DNA from: an uncultured Prevotellaceae bacterium
GTDB taxonomy: Bacteria; Bacteroidota; Bacteroidia; Bacteroidales; Bacteroidaceae
Length of the DNA stretch: 64,000 nucleotides
Reading direction: 5' to 3'
Assembly (NCBI GenBank): GCA_902763615.1
Contig: CACWSX010000006.1
Span: 27,028-91,027 of the forward strand
Shown: positions 26,936 through 37,700 of the stretch, one piece after another
Layout of the letters: every line of letters starts with the position of its first letter
Numbering within the stretch: the stretch's first letter is position 1
Made by a program: the position numbers and the translations under genes
The notes under the pieces: model-generated
The model's database searches: none
What the model saw: only the letters and a program-made list of their open reading frames with translations
What the model was told of the DNA's origin: nothing

Positions 26936-27525
26936 GGAAAACGATAGAGAACATCCGAAGCATCACTGTTGCAACCGCCATCATTGTGGTGGTCCTGCTA
27001 GCCGTATGGATCTACCGCTCGCTAGGCGATGCCCGTCTGGAAATGGGCGCCGACGACAGCATCGGACTCACGCCCACACAGATAGAGAGCATCAAGGCTG
27101 TTGGGGAATGGGAATTTCTGAGCATCAGCACAGAGGAGCTCGTCGACACCACCCGTAAACGTCTCTTCAGCGACGACCATCTGGTGCGCATCTATTACGG
27201 CACACTACGCTTAGGCGTGAATATGAAACAGGTGGAGCCTGACTGGATCAAGCAACGAAATGATACCCTCTTCCTGACGCTTCCCGAGGTAGGACTCTTA
27301 GACAAGGACTTTATCGACGAGGCCCGCACGAAATCGTTTTTTGAGAGCGGCACCTGGAAGGCAGAAGACCGTGAGGCGCTTTACAAGCAGGCTTATCGGA
27401 AGATGATAGCCCATTGTCTGACACCCACCAATCTCAGCACAGCAGAAGACAATGCCCGCGAGAGTTTCCGAAAATTGTTGCGCTCGATGGGTTACCAGAA
27501 AGTAGACATCAGATTCAAACAATAA
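26932..27525 (+). CDS. DUF4230 protein, membrane-anchored
   Basis: 197 residues. One N-terminal transmembrane helix (about 10-30, 'VATAIIVVVLLAVWIYRSL') and a DUF4230-type domain ('VGEWEFLSISTEELVDTTRK', 'IYYGTLRLGVNMKQVEPDWI', 'DTLFLTLPEVGLLDKDFIDEAR'). Paired with the upstream lipoprotein of the same family; one copy is lipid-anchored, the other helix-anchored, suggesting a two-part complex across the envelope (inference). Confidence 0.78.
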   Translation: MRKTIENIRSITVATAIIVVVLLAVWIYRSLGDARLEMGADDSIGLTPTQIESIKAVGEWEFLSISTEELVDTTRKRLFSDDHLVRIYYGTLRLGVNMKQVEPDWIKQRNDTLFLTLPEVGLLDKDFIDEARTKSFFESGTWKAEDREALYKQAYRKMIAHCLTPTNLSTAEDNARESFRKLLRSMGYQKVDIRFKQ

Positions 27526-27542
27526 ATATATACCACCCAATA

Positions 27543-28904
27543 ATGGACGGCATTCATCAATTCCTTGAGACAATGAGCGGTTGGCTGTGGGGCTGGCCGA
27601 TGATTATATTATTATTAGGTACACATATCTATCTGACCATCATCCTCCGCTTCCCGCAACGAAAAATCTTCACGGCAATACGTCTCTCCGTAAAAAGCGA
27701 TCTGAAAGCAACCGGTGATGTGTCGCAATTCAAGTCGTTGGCAACAGCCTTAGCCGCCACCATCGGAACAGGCAATATCATTGGCGTAGCAACTGCGGTG
27801 GCCTTAGGCGGACCTGGCGCCGTGTTGTGGTGCTGGCTGACAGGTGTCTTTGGCATCTCGACGAAATATGCAGAAGGACTGTTGGCCATCAAATATCGTA
27901 AGAAAACAGCCGACGGGAAGATGCTGGGAGGTCCTATGTATGCGTTGGAGCGCGGACTGGGTTGGAAATGGCTGGCGATATTGTTCGCCATCTTCACCGC
28001 CTGCGCCTCTTTCGGTATCGGCAACACCGTTCAGGCCAACGCCATCTCGACACTCACCTTTGAGACTTACGGCATTTCCCCCTACATCACAGGTGCCTTT
28101 GTCTGTCTGATGACAGGAGCCGTCGTCCTGGGCGGTGTGAAAAGCATTGCCAACGTCTGTGGTGCGCTGGTGCCCTTTATGGCCTTCTTCTATGTCATCG
28201 GCTGTATCATCATTCTCTGCCTGAATGCCGATTATCTGTGGCCAGCCCTGAAACTGATTGTCGTCTCTGCCTTTAGTCCGCAAGCTGCCGGTGGCGGATT
28301 TATTGGAACCACAGTCATGATGGCCGCCCGTTTCGGTATTGCACGAGGTCTCTTCTCCAATGAGTCCGGACTAGGTTCCGCACCCATCGTCGCTGCAGCT
28401 GCTCAGACACGCAATCCCGTGCGTCAGGCACTGGTTTCCTCCAGTGGAACCTTCTGGGACACCGTCGTCATCTGTGCCCTGACAGGTATGGTCATCGTGA
28501 GCAGCATCCTCGCCTACCCTGATATCAGTTATGAGAATGGCGCTACCCTCACGAAAGCCGCCTTCTCAAAGATTCCTGTGATAGGAACACCCTTATTGAC
28601 TTTCGGTCTGCTCACCTTTGCCTTCTCCACCATCTTAGGCTGGTGCTACTATGGTGAAAGGGCGGTTGAATATCTGAAAGGCAAGAAATGGGTGATTGTC
28701 TACAGGGTGATCTACATCGTCGCCGTCTTCATCGGTAGCATCATCAACCTGGCGATTGTCTGGAATCTGGCCGACTGCATGAACGCCCTGATGGCCATTC
28801 CCAACCTGATTTCAATCCTATGCCTCAGTAGCATCATTGTGCATGAAACCAAGGAATATCTTTGGAGGGGCCAACTCAACAAGGAGATGGAAGAGAGTTT
28901 ATAG
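27543..28904 (+). CDS. Sodium:alanine (AGCS) symporter
   Basis: 453 residues from 'MDGIHQFLETMSG'. Multi-spanning membrane protein with AGCS signatures: 'FKSLATALAATIGTGNIIGVATAV' near the N-terminus, 'GGPGAVLWCWLTGVFGISTKYAE', 'GGPMYALERGLGW' and 'ARGLFSNESGLGSAPIVAAAA'. Takes up alanine or glycine with sodium; the precise amino acid is not readable. It lies 17 bases after the DUF4230 pair and its stop overlaps the convergent trmO stop by 6 bases. Confidence 0.93.
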   Translation: MDGIHQFLETMSGWLWGWPMIILLLGTHIYLTIILRFPQRKIFTAIRLSVKSDLKATGDVSQFKSLATALAATIGTGNIIGVATAVALGGPGAVLWCWLTGVFGISTKYAEGLLAIKYRKKTADGKMLGGPMYALERGLGWKWLAILFAIFTACASFGIGNTVQANAISTLTFETYGISPYITGAFVCLMTGAVVLGGVKSIANVCGALVPFMAFFYVIGCIIILCLNADYLWPALKLIVVSAFSPQAAGGGFIGTTVMMAARFGIARGLFSNESGLGSAPIVAAAAQTRNPVRQALVSSSGTFWDTVVICALTGMVIVSSILAYPDISYENGATLTKAAFSKIPVIGTPLLTFGLLTFAFSTILGWCYYGERAVEYLKGKKWVIVYRVIYIVAVFIGSIINLAIVWNLADCMNALMAIPNLISILCLSSIIVHETKEYLWRGQLNKEMEESL

Positions 28905-29573
28905 TTGCTGACACCCGACAACTATGACCTTATCATCTTCCACACGGAAGCGGACGTCATAATCGCCAAAAGGCATACCATAGATTCGCTGCGCATCATC
29001 ATGATAGGACGGACGCGGATCGAGGGCAAGTGTCTGGTGTAACGTCGCCAAATCAGTAGCTGAGAAAAGGCAAGCCAAATGATCAGGAATCTCCACCGCT
29101 AATGATTTCCATGCCGTCTGATCTACGAATCCGCTTCTGGCCTCTGGATGACTGTCAGCATAAACCACATAGGGTTTGATATCATAAATTGGCGTGCCAT
29201 CCATCAGGTCGGCGCCCTTCACATAAATCACAGGGCCTAACGACGGATCGTCTTCTATCCTGTCAAAGCGCACACAGGAAAGACCCAGTCCATTAGGTCT
29301 GAACGGTGACCGCGTGGCAAACACGCCCATCCTCTGGTTTCCCCCTAATCTCGGCGGACGCACGGTGAGCGTCGAACGCTGAGGGTTGGCAGAGAACTCC
29401 CATATGAGCCATAAATAATCGAAATCCTCAATACCGCGCAAGGCCTCACGATGACGGTAGGGCGGCTCGAAAATGATGCGCCCCGTCAGACTTTCAGCCA
29501 GTCCGCTCTGACGCGGAATGCCAAACTTTGATTTCAACGGTGACCGGAAATGGGCTATCGGTACTATCTCCAT
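28899..29573 (-). CDS. trmO: tRNA (N6-threonylcarbamoyladenosine37-N6)-methyltransferase
   Basis: 224 residues. TrmO/TsaA family: 'IAHFRSPLKSKFGIPRQSGL', 'RIIFEPPYRHREALRGIEDFDYLWLIWEFS', 'VFATRSPFRPNGLGLSCVRF' and 'LMDGTPIYDIKPYVVYADSHP' are all hallmark segments of the SAM-binding beta-barrel. Adds a methyl group to t6A37 of certain tRNAs. Divergent from the histidine-kinase gene. Confidence 0.92.
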   Translation of the reverse strand: MEIVPIAHFRSPLKSKFGIPRQSGLAESLTGRIIFEPPYRHREALRGIEDFDYLWLIWEFSANPQRSTLTVRPPRLGGNQRMGVFATRSPFRPNGLGLSCVRFDRIEDDPSLGPVIYVKGADLMDGTPIYDIKPYVVYADSHPEARSGFVDQTAWKSLAVEIPDHLACLFSATDLATLHQTLALDPRPSYHDDAQRIYGMPFGDYDVRFRVEDDKVIVVGCQQL

Positions 29574-29649
29574 GGGTGCAAAGTTATCGGATTTTTTTCA
29601 AACAAACAAAAAAATCCCGATTTTATGATGGTTGTATCATTTATTTTTG

Positions 29650-29657
29650 TAACTTTG
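29650..29657 (+). promoter_or_regulatory. Promoter -7 box (TAACTTTG) of the histidine kinase unit
   Basis: Perfect TAnnTTTG match 27 bases before the ATG at 29685. The -33 element is not evident. Confidence 0.6.
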
Positions 29658-29684
29658 CAACTGAAAATCATCTTAACTCCAACG

Positions 29685-31433
29685 ATGAATACGAAGACAA
29701 TCCTTTTGGCGCTGACCATGCTGCTTACGACAAGTCAAGCACAGGCCGCTGACGACTACAAGCAATCTCCAGAGTATCTGGCTCTGAGGGACTCTGTTTA
29801 TCATGCATTCAACGATGGTGACAGTGTGCATTTCTTCACAGCCGTGAAGAATCTGGAAGACTACCTTTTGAAAAAGAACGACCTGCATGCCTATTACACC
29901 CAGCGATGTAACGAGATTGTCTTCAATCTGAATCAGCAGAATATCTACGAAGCCTATGTGTTGGGGCGCAACCTCTCCATGGAATTACGCGAGAAGAAAC
30001 TTGACAAAGAGATGTACATGGCCTATAACATGTTAGGCCACCTGAACCTTCATTGCGGTAATAAAGCAGCTGCCAGGCGCAACTTCCAATACGTGATCAG
30101 CGAGATGGAGAAATATGGTTACTACGAAAGCATGCCACCTATCTACATGAACCTTGTCAATGTAGAACTGGATGATGATCCCGAAGAAGCTGCCCGTCTG
30201 CTTGATAAAGCCCTGGAGATTGCTCAGAAATATTCACCAGAACGCGTGTTCGACATTGAGACGCGCAAAGCACTGACTTATTTTAGTAGCGGAGACATCG
30301 GAAAGTTCCTTGAAAGCTATAAGGCTTATCGAAAGGGTGTGGAAGAAGGAAAGTCGTCTGTTCACGGCCGGTCAATGGAAGTATATTATCTAGCTTGTAT
30401 GGGCAAGACCGACGAGGCCATAGCACTGGCTAAGAGTGAACTTGGCGAAGAAAGCAAAGCATTAATCACCAAGATTTACGAGATGTCTGGACGTTGGAAA
30501 GAGGCCTATGAAGCCCTTCGTGAGGAGACTACCACCAACGACTCTATCAATAATGTCGTGCTGATCAACAGTATGGCAGGTGTACGTGAACAGCTTACTA
30601 TCCACACCATAGAGCAACAAACGAACCGTAACCGAATGATTGCATTGTCTGTCGGTCTTATTTTGTTGGGGCTGCTTGCTGCTGCAATGTCCTACATCGT
30701 CTTTGCACGCCGCCGCTACATGCGCCAGCTGAAACGTGCTTACGATCATGCCCTGGAGTCAGACAAGACGAAGTCGGCCTTTATCCGCAACGTCACCCAT
30801 GAGGTGCGCACGCCTTTGAACATTATCAGCGGGTTTGCACAGGTCATCTCCGACCCCAACATGGTGACAGGACCCGAGGAGCGCGCACATATTGCAGAGA
30901 TGATGCAGAAAAATACGCAGCTTATCACATCGCTGGTCGATGAGATGCTTGAACTCTCACTCAACGAGAACGCGCCTGAGGCCGTAGCTAAAGATGATGT
31001 CGTAGAGGTGAACGACCTATTGCGCGACATATTGCAGGAAAATGAATACAAGGTAAACAAAGCCGTCAAACTGCAATTTGAGAGCGACTTGAGTGACGAC
31101 ATCAGTTTACAGACCAATGAAGGCATGCTCAAGCGCGTCATCAACCTGCTGCTTGACAATGCCAACAAATATACGAAGAAAGGTTCCATCACCCTGAAGG
31201 CGAGTGCTAACGATGAGCAAATCATACTCACCGTCGAGGACACAGGGCCGGGCATCCCCGCCGATGCAGCCAAACATATCTTCGAGCGTTTCTTCAAGGT
31301 GGACGCCTTCCGAGAGGGTTTAGGTCTCGGTCTGCCCCTTTGCCGCACCATCATCAACCGTCTGGGCGGCACGGTCGACCTTGACAACAGCTATCAGCAG
31401 GGGGCGCGTTTTGTTGTAAAAATAAACAGATAA
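29685..31433 (+). CDS. Membrane sensor histidine kinase with TPR-like sensor region
   Basis: 582 residues; start chosen from the promoter and the signal peptide 'MNTKTILLALTMLLTTSQAQA'. Residues about 25-310 form a periplasmic helical region with TPR-like spacing. One transmembrane helix at about 318-340. The kinase core has H-box 'FIRNVTHEVRTPLNIISGF' (His near 372) and a complete HATPase ('LLLDNANKYT', 'DTGPGIP', 'GLGLGLPLC'). No receiver domain and no response-regulator gene adjacent, so it is an orphan kinase. A secreted MBL-fold gene follows by 13 bases. Confidence 0.9.
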   Translation: MNTKTILLALTMLLTTSQAQAADDYKQSPEYLALRDSVYHAFNDGDSVHFFTAVKNLEDYLLKKNDLHAYYTQRCNEIVFNLNQQNIYEAYVLGRNLSMELREKKLDKEMYMAYNMLGHLNLHCGNKAAARRNFQYVISEMEKYGYYESMPPIYMNLVNVELDDDPEEAARLLDKALEIAQKYSPERVFDIETRKALTYFSSGDIGKFLESYKAYRKGVEEGKSSVHGRSMEVYYLACMGKTDEAIALAKSELGEESKALITKIYEMSGRWKEAYEALREETTTNDSINNVVLINSMAGVREQLTIHTIEQQTNRNRMIALSVGLILLGLLAAAMSYIVFARRRYMRQLKRAYDHALESDKTKSAFIRNVTHEVRTPLNIISGFAQVISDPNMVTGPEERAHIAEMMQKNTQLITSLVDEMLELSLNENAPEAVAKDDVVEVNDLLRDILQENEYKVNKAVKLQFESDLSDDISLQTNEGMLKRVINLLLDNANKYTKKGSITLKASANDEQIILTVEDTGPGIPADAAKHIFERFFKVDAFREGLGLGLPLCRTIINRLGGTVDLDNSYQQGARFVVKINR

Positions 31434-31446
31434 TCAACTCATAAAA

Positions 31447-32181
31447 ATGAAAAAACATTTGTTCTTAATGTGTGCAGCTGTAATGGTATTCACTTGCTGC
31501 CAAGCTGCTCAGAAAGTGGACGAATTCACCACTAAAAGTGGCAAGAAGGTCACATTCACATGCATCAAACATGCTAGTATTGAAATCAACTACAATGGTA
31601 CAGAGATCCAGATTGACCCTGTAGGCTTTGGCGTACAACCCACAACCGACTACAATCAGTTCCCCAAGGCCAACATCATCCTCATCACCCATGAGCACAA
31701 GGATCATTTCGACCGCGAGGCCATCACCTGTGTAAGAACACCGGCTACCAGCATCTATTCGAATACTGCTGTCTATAACATGTTCCGCAACAGCATTCCA
31801 CTGAAAAACGGCGACAGCATCGTATATGCCCCCGACATCAAGATCGAAGCCGTGCCTGCATACAATTATACGGAAGGCCACACACAGTTCCATCCGAAGG
31901 GTCGTGACAATGGCTATATCCTCACGCTCGACGGTCTGCGTATCTATATCGCCGGTGACACAGAGGACATTCCTGAGATGACCAACATCAAGGACATCGA
32001 CATCGCCTTTCTGCCCTGTAACCAACCTTACACGATGACTGTCGACCAACTGGTGAATGCAGCGAAGATCATCAAGCCGAAGGTGCTTTTCCCCTACCAT
32101 TATAGTCAGACGCCTATCACACAGGTCATCATGAAACTGGCTGGTAGCGGTATTGATGTCCGTATCCGCGACTATCAGTAA
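31447..32181 (+). CDS. Secreted metallo-beta-lactamase-fold hydrolase
   Basis: 244 residues with a Sec signal peptide (1-20). Metal motif 'THEHKDHFD' (His82, His84, Asp86, His87), 'IYIAGDTED' and 'FPYHYSQ' complete the di-metal site of UlaG-like MBL proteins. It is not a typical beta-lactamase; substrate unknown. Probably co-transcribed with the histidine kinase upstream. Confidence 0.85.
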   Translation: MKKHLFLMCAAVMVFTCCQAAQKVDEFTTKSGKKVTFTCIKHASIEINYNGTEIQIDPVGFGVQPTTDYNQFPKANIILITHEHKDHFDREAITCVRTPATSIYSNTAVYNMFRNSIPLKNGDSIVYAPDIKIEAVPAYNYTEGHTQFHPKGRDNGYILTLDGLRIYIAGDTEDIPEMTNIKDIDIAFLPCNQPYTMTVDQLVNAAKIIKPKVLFPYHYSQTPITQVIMKLAGSGIDVRIRDYQ

Positions 32182-32212
32182 AAAAAATCGAGCATTACTG
32201 CTCGATTTTTTA
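32182..32212 (+). terminator. Bidirectional terminator
   Basis: AAAAAAATCGAGCA / TGCTCGATTTTTT around TTAC. It ends the MBL gene on the plus strand and, because A-run and T-run flank it symmetrically, the GH2 gene on the minus strand. Confidence 0.85.
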
Positions 32213-32223
32213 TGAATTTAGGA

Positions 32224-34698
32224 CTAAAATTCAATAACGTCGGATTGGAGCATTGATGACTTGGCAGTGATAGAGCCTTTGCCCGTAACCACTACCATGC
32301 ATTTGCCGAAGAAGGCCTTACGCTGAGGCGAGGTAAAACGTTCCATCGAGGTCTGACAACCATTGTCGGTGCCTAAGATACGACCAGTCCCTTCGCTGAT
32401 GAAGACTATCTGATCCTCAGCCCAGGGGCAGAGGTTGCCGTCCTTATCAACCACCTCGGCGGTGATGAAGGTCGTGGTCTTTCCCTGATAGTCTTTCGAG
32501 AGGCGGATCTTGGCAGGAGGACCGGCGGTCTTGATGGCCTGCTCGCCAACGACCTTGCCGTCCTTGCGTGCGACTACCTTCACCTCGCCCGGGTCGAAGA
32601 CGACGCGCCAGCCGACGTGATATTCGGTGTTGAGACTCGTCTTCATGTTATGAGCGTCGTAACGATGCTCGGGATTCTCTGCCGTCTTGCATCGCACACC
32701 CTGGCTCTTGCCGTTGATGAAGAGTTCCACCTCGTCGGCATTGTTGTAGTAACACCACATATCAATCTCGTCGCCCGGCACCCAGTTCCAATGGGGGAAG
32801 ATATGTAGCACGGGCGTATCGGTCCACTCGCTCTGGTACATATAATAGCTGTCCTTGGGGAAGCCGGCCAAGTCGATGATACCAAAGTAGCTGGAACGTG
32901 CGGGGAAGCCATAGGGCGTGGGCTCGCCGATATAGTCCCAACCCGTCCAGATATACTGTCCGCCCACGAAGTCGTTGTGTTTCACTACATCCCAAGTCTC
33001 TTCATGTGTCGAGCTCCATGAGGCATGGAAGTTGTCGTATGAAGAGCACATATACGAGGGGTCGGTATAAGGGAGATACCACTCCTTTGGTGCCCAGGTG
33101 ATCTCGTCGGAAGGCATCTTGTAGTAGCCGCGCGTCTGCAGCGCCGATACGCTCTCCGAGAAGATGAAGGGCTTATCAGGGAAGTTCTTCGGCACATCCT
33201 TCACCCACTGGTGGTGGTAGTTGAAACCGATGATGTCGATGGCACCGCTCTTGAAGAGGTGGTTGTTGGGCGAAGGCTCGTTGCAACCAGCCAGGATGGG
33301 ACGGCTCTCGCCGTCGTTGCGCCTGATGATATCAGCAAGATGTCTCGTAAGCAAGGAATTAGGACTCATTTCGCCATCCTTGGCCAGTGTGGAGGCATCG
33401 CGGGCGGCATTCAAGAGGAGGTTGGCCTGCTCGAGTGTCAACTCATCAGCATCCTTACTCGACCACTGTTCGAGCACCTCATTGCCAATCGACCACATGA
33501 GGATGCAGGGGTGATTGCGGTCGCGCACCACCAGGTCGGTGAGATCGCGCTCATGCCACTCATCGAAGAAGCGGGCGTAGTCGTTCTGCGTCTTCTTGCG
33601 CCGCCACATATCGAAACTCTCGTCCATCACGATGAGTCCCATCGTATCGCACATATTTAAGAGTTCAGGAGCTGGGGGATTGTGCGAACTGCGGATGGAA
33701 TTGACACCCATCGCCTTGAGTTTCGAGAGTTTGCGATGGAGGGCATCTTCGTTGAGGGCGGCACCCAAGCAGCCAAAGTCGTGATGCTCGCAGACGCCAT
33801 TGAGTTTGAAGTTCTTGCCATTGAGCCAGAAGCCCGTCTTGGCATCGAAGCGGAAGGAGCGGAAGCCTGTCGTAGTCTCGTAAGTATCAACCACCTTACC
33901 ACCCACTTTCACTTGCGTGCGTACCTTATATATATGTGGTGTCTCACACGACCAAAGCATCGGCTTGGCGACGGTAATGGCGGATTTCAGGCCTTTTGAC
34001 TTGCCAACGACCTTGCCATTGGGGTCGATGAGGGTATTTTCGACCGTTCCCTGACCATTGAGCGTCACCTCGATATTGAGGCGGCCTTTGCCTTTAACCA
34101 CGCTGCTGCTGGCATTGACACCCCAATGAGCCACATGCACGGGACTGGTGGTGGTGAACCAGACGTGGCGGTAGATACCACAACCGCTATACCAACGGGA
34201 ATTAGGCTGGTCGGAGTTGTTGACACGGACAGCCACCACATTGTCGCCCTCACGGACATACGGGGTGATGTCGTACTCGAAACTCGAATAGCCGTAGGGG
34301 CGATGCCCCACCTCCTGACCATTGACATAGACGGTGGAATTCATATACACACCGTCGAACTCGATGAAGAAGCGATGAACAGACGGTTTGCCGCTCTCGC
34401 CCCTGCCCCTAGCCTTCAAGAGGTGAGAGACGTCGAAGTGCTTGCGATACCACCCGATGCCGCCAGGAAGGGCTCCCCCACCCGCACCACTGGGATTGCT
34501 GACATAGAAGTCGCCCTCGATGGCCCAGTCGTGGGGCACGTCAAGGATACGCCACTTGCTATCGTCGAAGTCGGCCTTGGCCATCGCTATGGAGTCGCCA
34601 AGGGTAAAGCGCCAGTTCTTATCAAAACACTGTCTGTCACGAGCCTGCGCGGCAGAAAATCCGCACAGGACACAAATCAAAAATACGATTCTCTTCAT
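32224..34698 (-). CDS. Glycoside hydrolase family 2 (beta-galactosidase-like)
   Basis: 824 residues with a signal peptide (1-19). GH2 order: sugar-binding jelly roll ('NWRFTLGDSIAMAKADFDDSKWRILDVPHDWAIEG'), immunoglobulin-like domain, TIM barrel ('GFWLNGKNFKLNGVCEHHDFG', 'RSSHNPPAPELLNMCD'), acid/base Glu in 'LMWSIGNEV' (about 406) and nucleophile Glu in 'FIFSESVS' (about 516), then DUF4982-type and further beta domains. Probably removes terminal galactose or a related sugar in the periplasm. It follows the GH31 gene by 14 bases and is the last gene of the sensor-GH31-GH2 unit. Confidence 0.92.
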   Translation of the reverse strand: MKRIVFLICVLCGFSAAQARDRQCFDKNWRFTLGDSIAMAKADFDDSKWRILDVPHDWAIEGDFYVSNPSGAGGGALPGGIGWYRKHFDVSHLLKARGRGESGKPSVHRFFIEFDGVYMNSTVYVNGQEVGHRPYGYSSFEYDITPYVREGDNVVAVRVNNSDQPNSRWYSGCGIYRHVWFTTTSPVHVAHWGVNASSSVVKGKGRLNIEVTLNGQGTVENTLIDPNGKVVGKSKGLKSAITVAKPMLWSCETPHIYKVRTQVKVGGKVVDTYETTTGFRSFRFDAKTGFWLNGKNFKLNGVCEHHDFGCLGAALNEDALHRKLSKLKAMGVNSIRSSHNPPAPELLNMCDTMGLIVMDESFDMWRRKKTQNDYARFFDEWHERDLTDLVVRDRNHPCILMWSIGNEVLEQWSSKDADELTLEQANLLLNAARDASTLAKDGEMSPNSLLTRHLADIIRRNDGESRPILAGCNEPSPNNHLFKSGAIDIIGFNYHHQWVKDVPKNFPDKPFIFSESVSALQTRGYYKMPSDEITWAPKEWYLPYTDPSYMCSSYDNFHASWSSTHEETWDVVKHNDFVGGQYIWTGWDYIGEPTPYGFPARSSYFGIIDLAGFPKDSYYMYQSEWTDTPVLHIFPHWNWVPGDEIDMWCYYNNADEVELFINGKSQGVRCKTAENPEHRYDAHNMKTSLNTEYHVGWRVVFDPGEVKVVARKDGKVVGEQAIKTAGPPAKIRLSKDYQGKTTTFITAEVVDKDGNLCPWAEDQIVFISEGTGRILGTDNGCQTSMERFTSPQRKAFFGKCMVVVTGKGSITAKSSMLQSDVIEF

Positions 34699-34712
34699 CT
34701 ATATGGGGTATT

Positions 34713-37700
34713 CTACAAATTAATACTGATGGCTTTGCCGGAATAATTGACGAGCTTGCCCTCGGGGTTGTCAAGGTTGAGGGACTTGGCACTATCCTTG
34801 GAGATAAGCACGACATTGAACTGACGGTTCTTCAACATGCCATTGAACTGACCCTTGCGAGCCCCGAACGAAACGGTCTTGGCAGCATCGTCGTAAGTGA
34901 TATCGATAGTGGCATACTTGCCCTTCTCGTAATTATAGTTGGTACCCTCGTCCTCATAGAGCTGGAACGAGCCGTCCTGTCCGGCGTAGACATAGAGGTT
35001 GATGAGTTCAGCGGGTTTCTCATCGCTCCACTCCATCTCAGGACCGAAGAGGATGATGGCACCCTCACGCACGAAGACGGGAATCTGCTCGTAGGGCGCA
35101 TCGACCACTAAGGTTTGACCACCTGCGATATACTCGTTGGTATAGAGGTTATACCAGCCACACTGCTTAGGGAAGTAGACGCTACGATTGCGGGCTTTAT
35201 AGTAGCCTACGGGACATGCCATCAGCGCAGGGCCGAACATCCACTGGTTGCCGATGTCCTCTACGGCCTTATCGCCATTGAAGTCCATCACCAGCGGGCG
35301 CATCAGGGTGTAGTCCTTGAAGTGTGCCCAGCCAGCCATCGAATAGAGATAAGGCATGAGGCGATAGCGCAACTTGTCGTAATAGACAAACGACTGGTAG
35401 GCAGGATGATTGTCGGGCGCAATGTTCCATATCTCGCGCAATGGCCACTGACCATGAGAGCGGAACAGCGGGATAAAGGTGCCGAACTGATTCCAGCGTG
35501 TCTGCAGTTCACGCCACTCCTTCAGGTCTTCGTTCTCCTGACCTGTGCGGTCGAAGAGCTGCTGAGCAGCCACATAGCGGTTCTCCACACAGAAGCCCCC
35601 CTGATCCATTCCCCAGAAAGGCAAGCCGGAGATAGAGTAATTGAGTCCTGCGGTCATCTGGGCGCGCATATCCTCCCAACGGGTGCCGATGTCGCCGCTC
35701 CAGGTGGCCGTAGAGAAGCGCTGTTCGCCAGCAAAGCCGCTACGGGTAAGCAGGAATACACGAGGCTCATTCGCCTTGCCCTTCCAGACAGAGCGCTGAC
35801 CATTGTAGATGGCATCGGCATTCACGGTGCTGTAGGCATTGAAATACTCTGTTGAAGTGCCTAAGGCTGTAGGACCAGAGAGGGCCTTGCGATACCACAT
35901 CGGCGTACAGTCGCGCACATTAGGCTCTGAGGCATCCATCCACCAGGCATCGACGGTTGAATATTGACCATTGACCATCGACCATTTGCCTTTGGTCGTA
36001 GACAAGCCGCTATAGAGGTTTTCGTCCATCTGGCGCCAGAACATCTTGCGGGCACCAGCATCATAGGCATCGTAGAAACCATTCGTATAGCCAGGACCCA
36101 CCCAGTCATGAATATCATCGGTAGGCGACTGGATATACATCCAGCCCTTGGCATCGAGTTCTTTGTAGTTGTCAGTATTGACATAGAACTTAGGCCATAC
36201 GGAGATCATAAAACGTCCGTGCATCTGATGCACATTGTCGAGCATCTGCTGGGGATTGGGATAGCGAGACGCCTCAAACTGGTGACTTCCCCACTGATCC
36301 TCGGGCCAGTAGTTCCAGTCCTGTACGATATTATCGATGGGGATATGACGCTTGCGGAATTCTGCCAGCGTGCTTTCTACCTCCTCGGAGGTCTTATAGC
36401 GCTCACGGCTCTGCCAGAAGCCCAGCACCCACTTAGGATAGAGACTGGCCTTGCCAGTGAGGGTGCGATAGCCGGAAATCACCTGATCGAGGTTCTCGCC
36501 TGCAATGAAGTAATAATCCATATCCTTGGCCATCTCGCTCCATACGGAAAGTTGTCCACGCTCCTCAGCACTACGAGGCTCCGCTACACGCAAGCCACAG
36601 TAACTCTCGCCACCATCAGGCTGCCACTCGATGCGCAACTGGACCCTCTTCTTCTTTTCCAGTTCGACGGCGAACTTATAGGCATTGGGATTCCAGGCCG
36701 TACGCCAACGTTCGGGCACCACCTCCTTACCGTCGATATATACCTTGATATAACCGGCATAATAGAGAATAAACTGGAAAAGTTCCTTCTGCCCCTTACA
36801 CTCGCATTTACCCTTACAGTCGCATTTGCCGCCATCGCAGCACTTGGGCTCGATAAAGCCCTCGTAGGTGACATTAGCTCCTGCCAGCTGGAAACCCTGA
36901 GGCAGGTTCTTGATGCCGCCATTATCCGTCTTCAGGGCAATAGCCGACTTCGCGGGCGTACCATATTCATAATAGATACTGTCCTCATCGCGCACCAATT
37001 TCTTACCCATACGGTCAATATAGGTGCCTGTCAGATGACCTTTCTTGCCTTGTTTATCATAGAGACGGAAGGCTCGGTTTAGCTGGAGATAGTCATTGGG
37101 ATTACCAAAGCGGCAGAACGAATAAGAATCCCAGAGGATGCCGTAGTTCTTGTTCGACAGCACAAAGGGGATTGAAACCTTGGTGTTATACTGGAACAAA
37201 TCTTCGTTCTTACCCTTCATATTGAACTCCTCACTCTGATGCTGGCCCAGTCCATAGAAAGCCTCATCCTCGGGGCTATCGAACTTCATCTGCCAGGTGA
37301 GACCATGCTTCTGAGCCTCAGGCACGGTATAGCCAGTCTTCATACCCAGCTCGCGCTCAGGCACCGTAAAGTCCCAGAACTGCTTACCATCCTTGGCTTC
37401 CTTGAGCAATTCTTTCCCATTGGCATCGAAAAAGGCGATGCTACCGGTTTCCGTATCAACCACCGCCTTCACATTCTTTGCCTTCACGGTCACTTTGTCA
37501 TCGTTGTCATCGATATCAACATCCTTCGGTGGCGCTGCCTGCGGCACAATCATCAGACTGGCAGGCTTCTCAGGCAAGGTCTCTTTCGACGTTGCCCGCA
37601 CGCGGATGATGTTGTTGTTAATCACTTCTAGACGAATAACCTTAGCATGACCTTCGTCGGGGCGAATCGTCACACTGTTTCCACTCTTCTGCACCTCATC

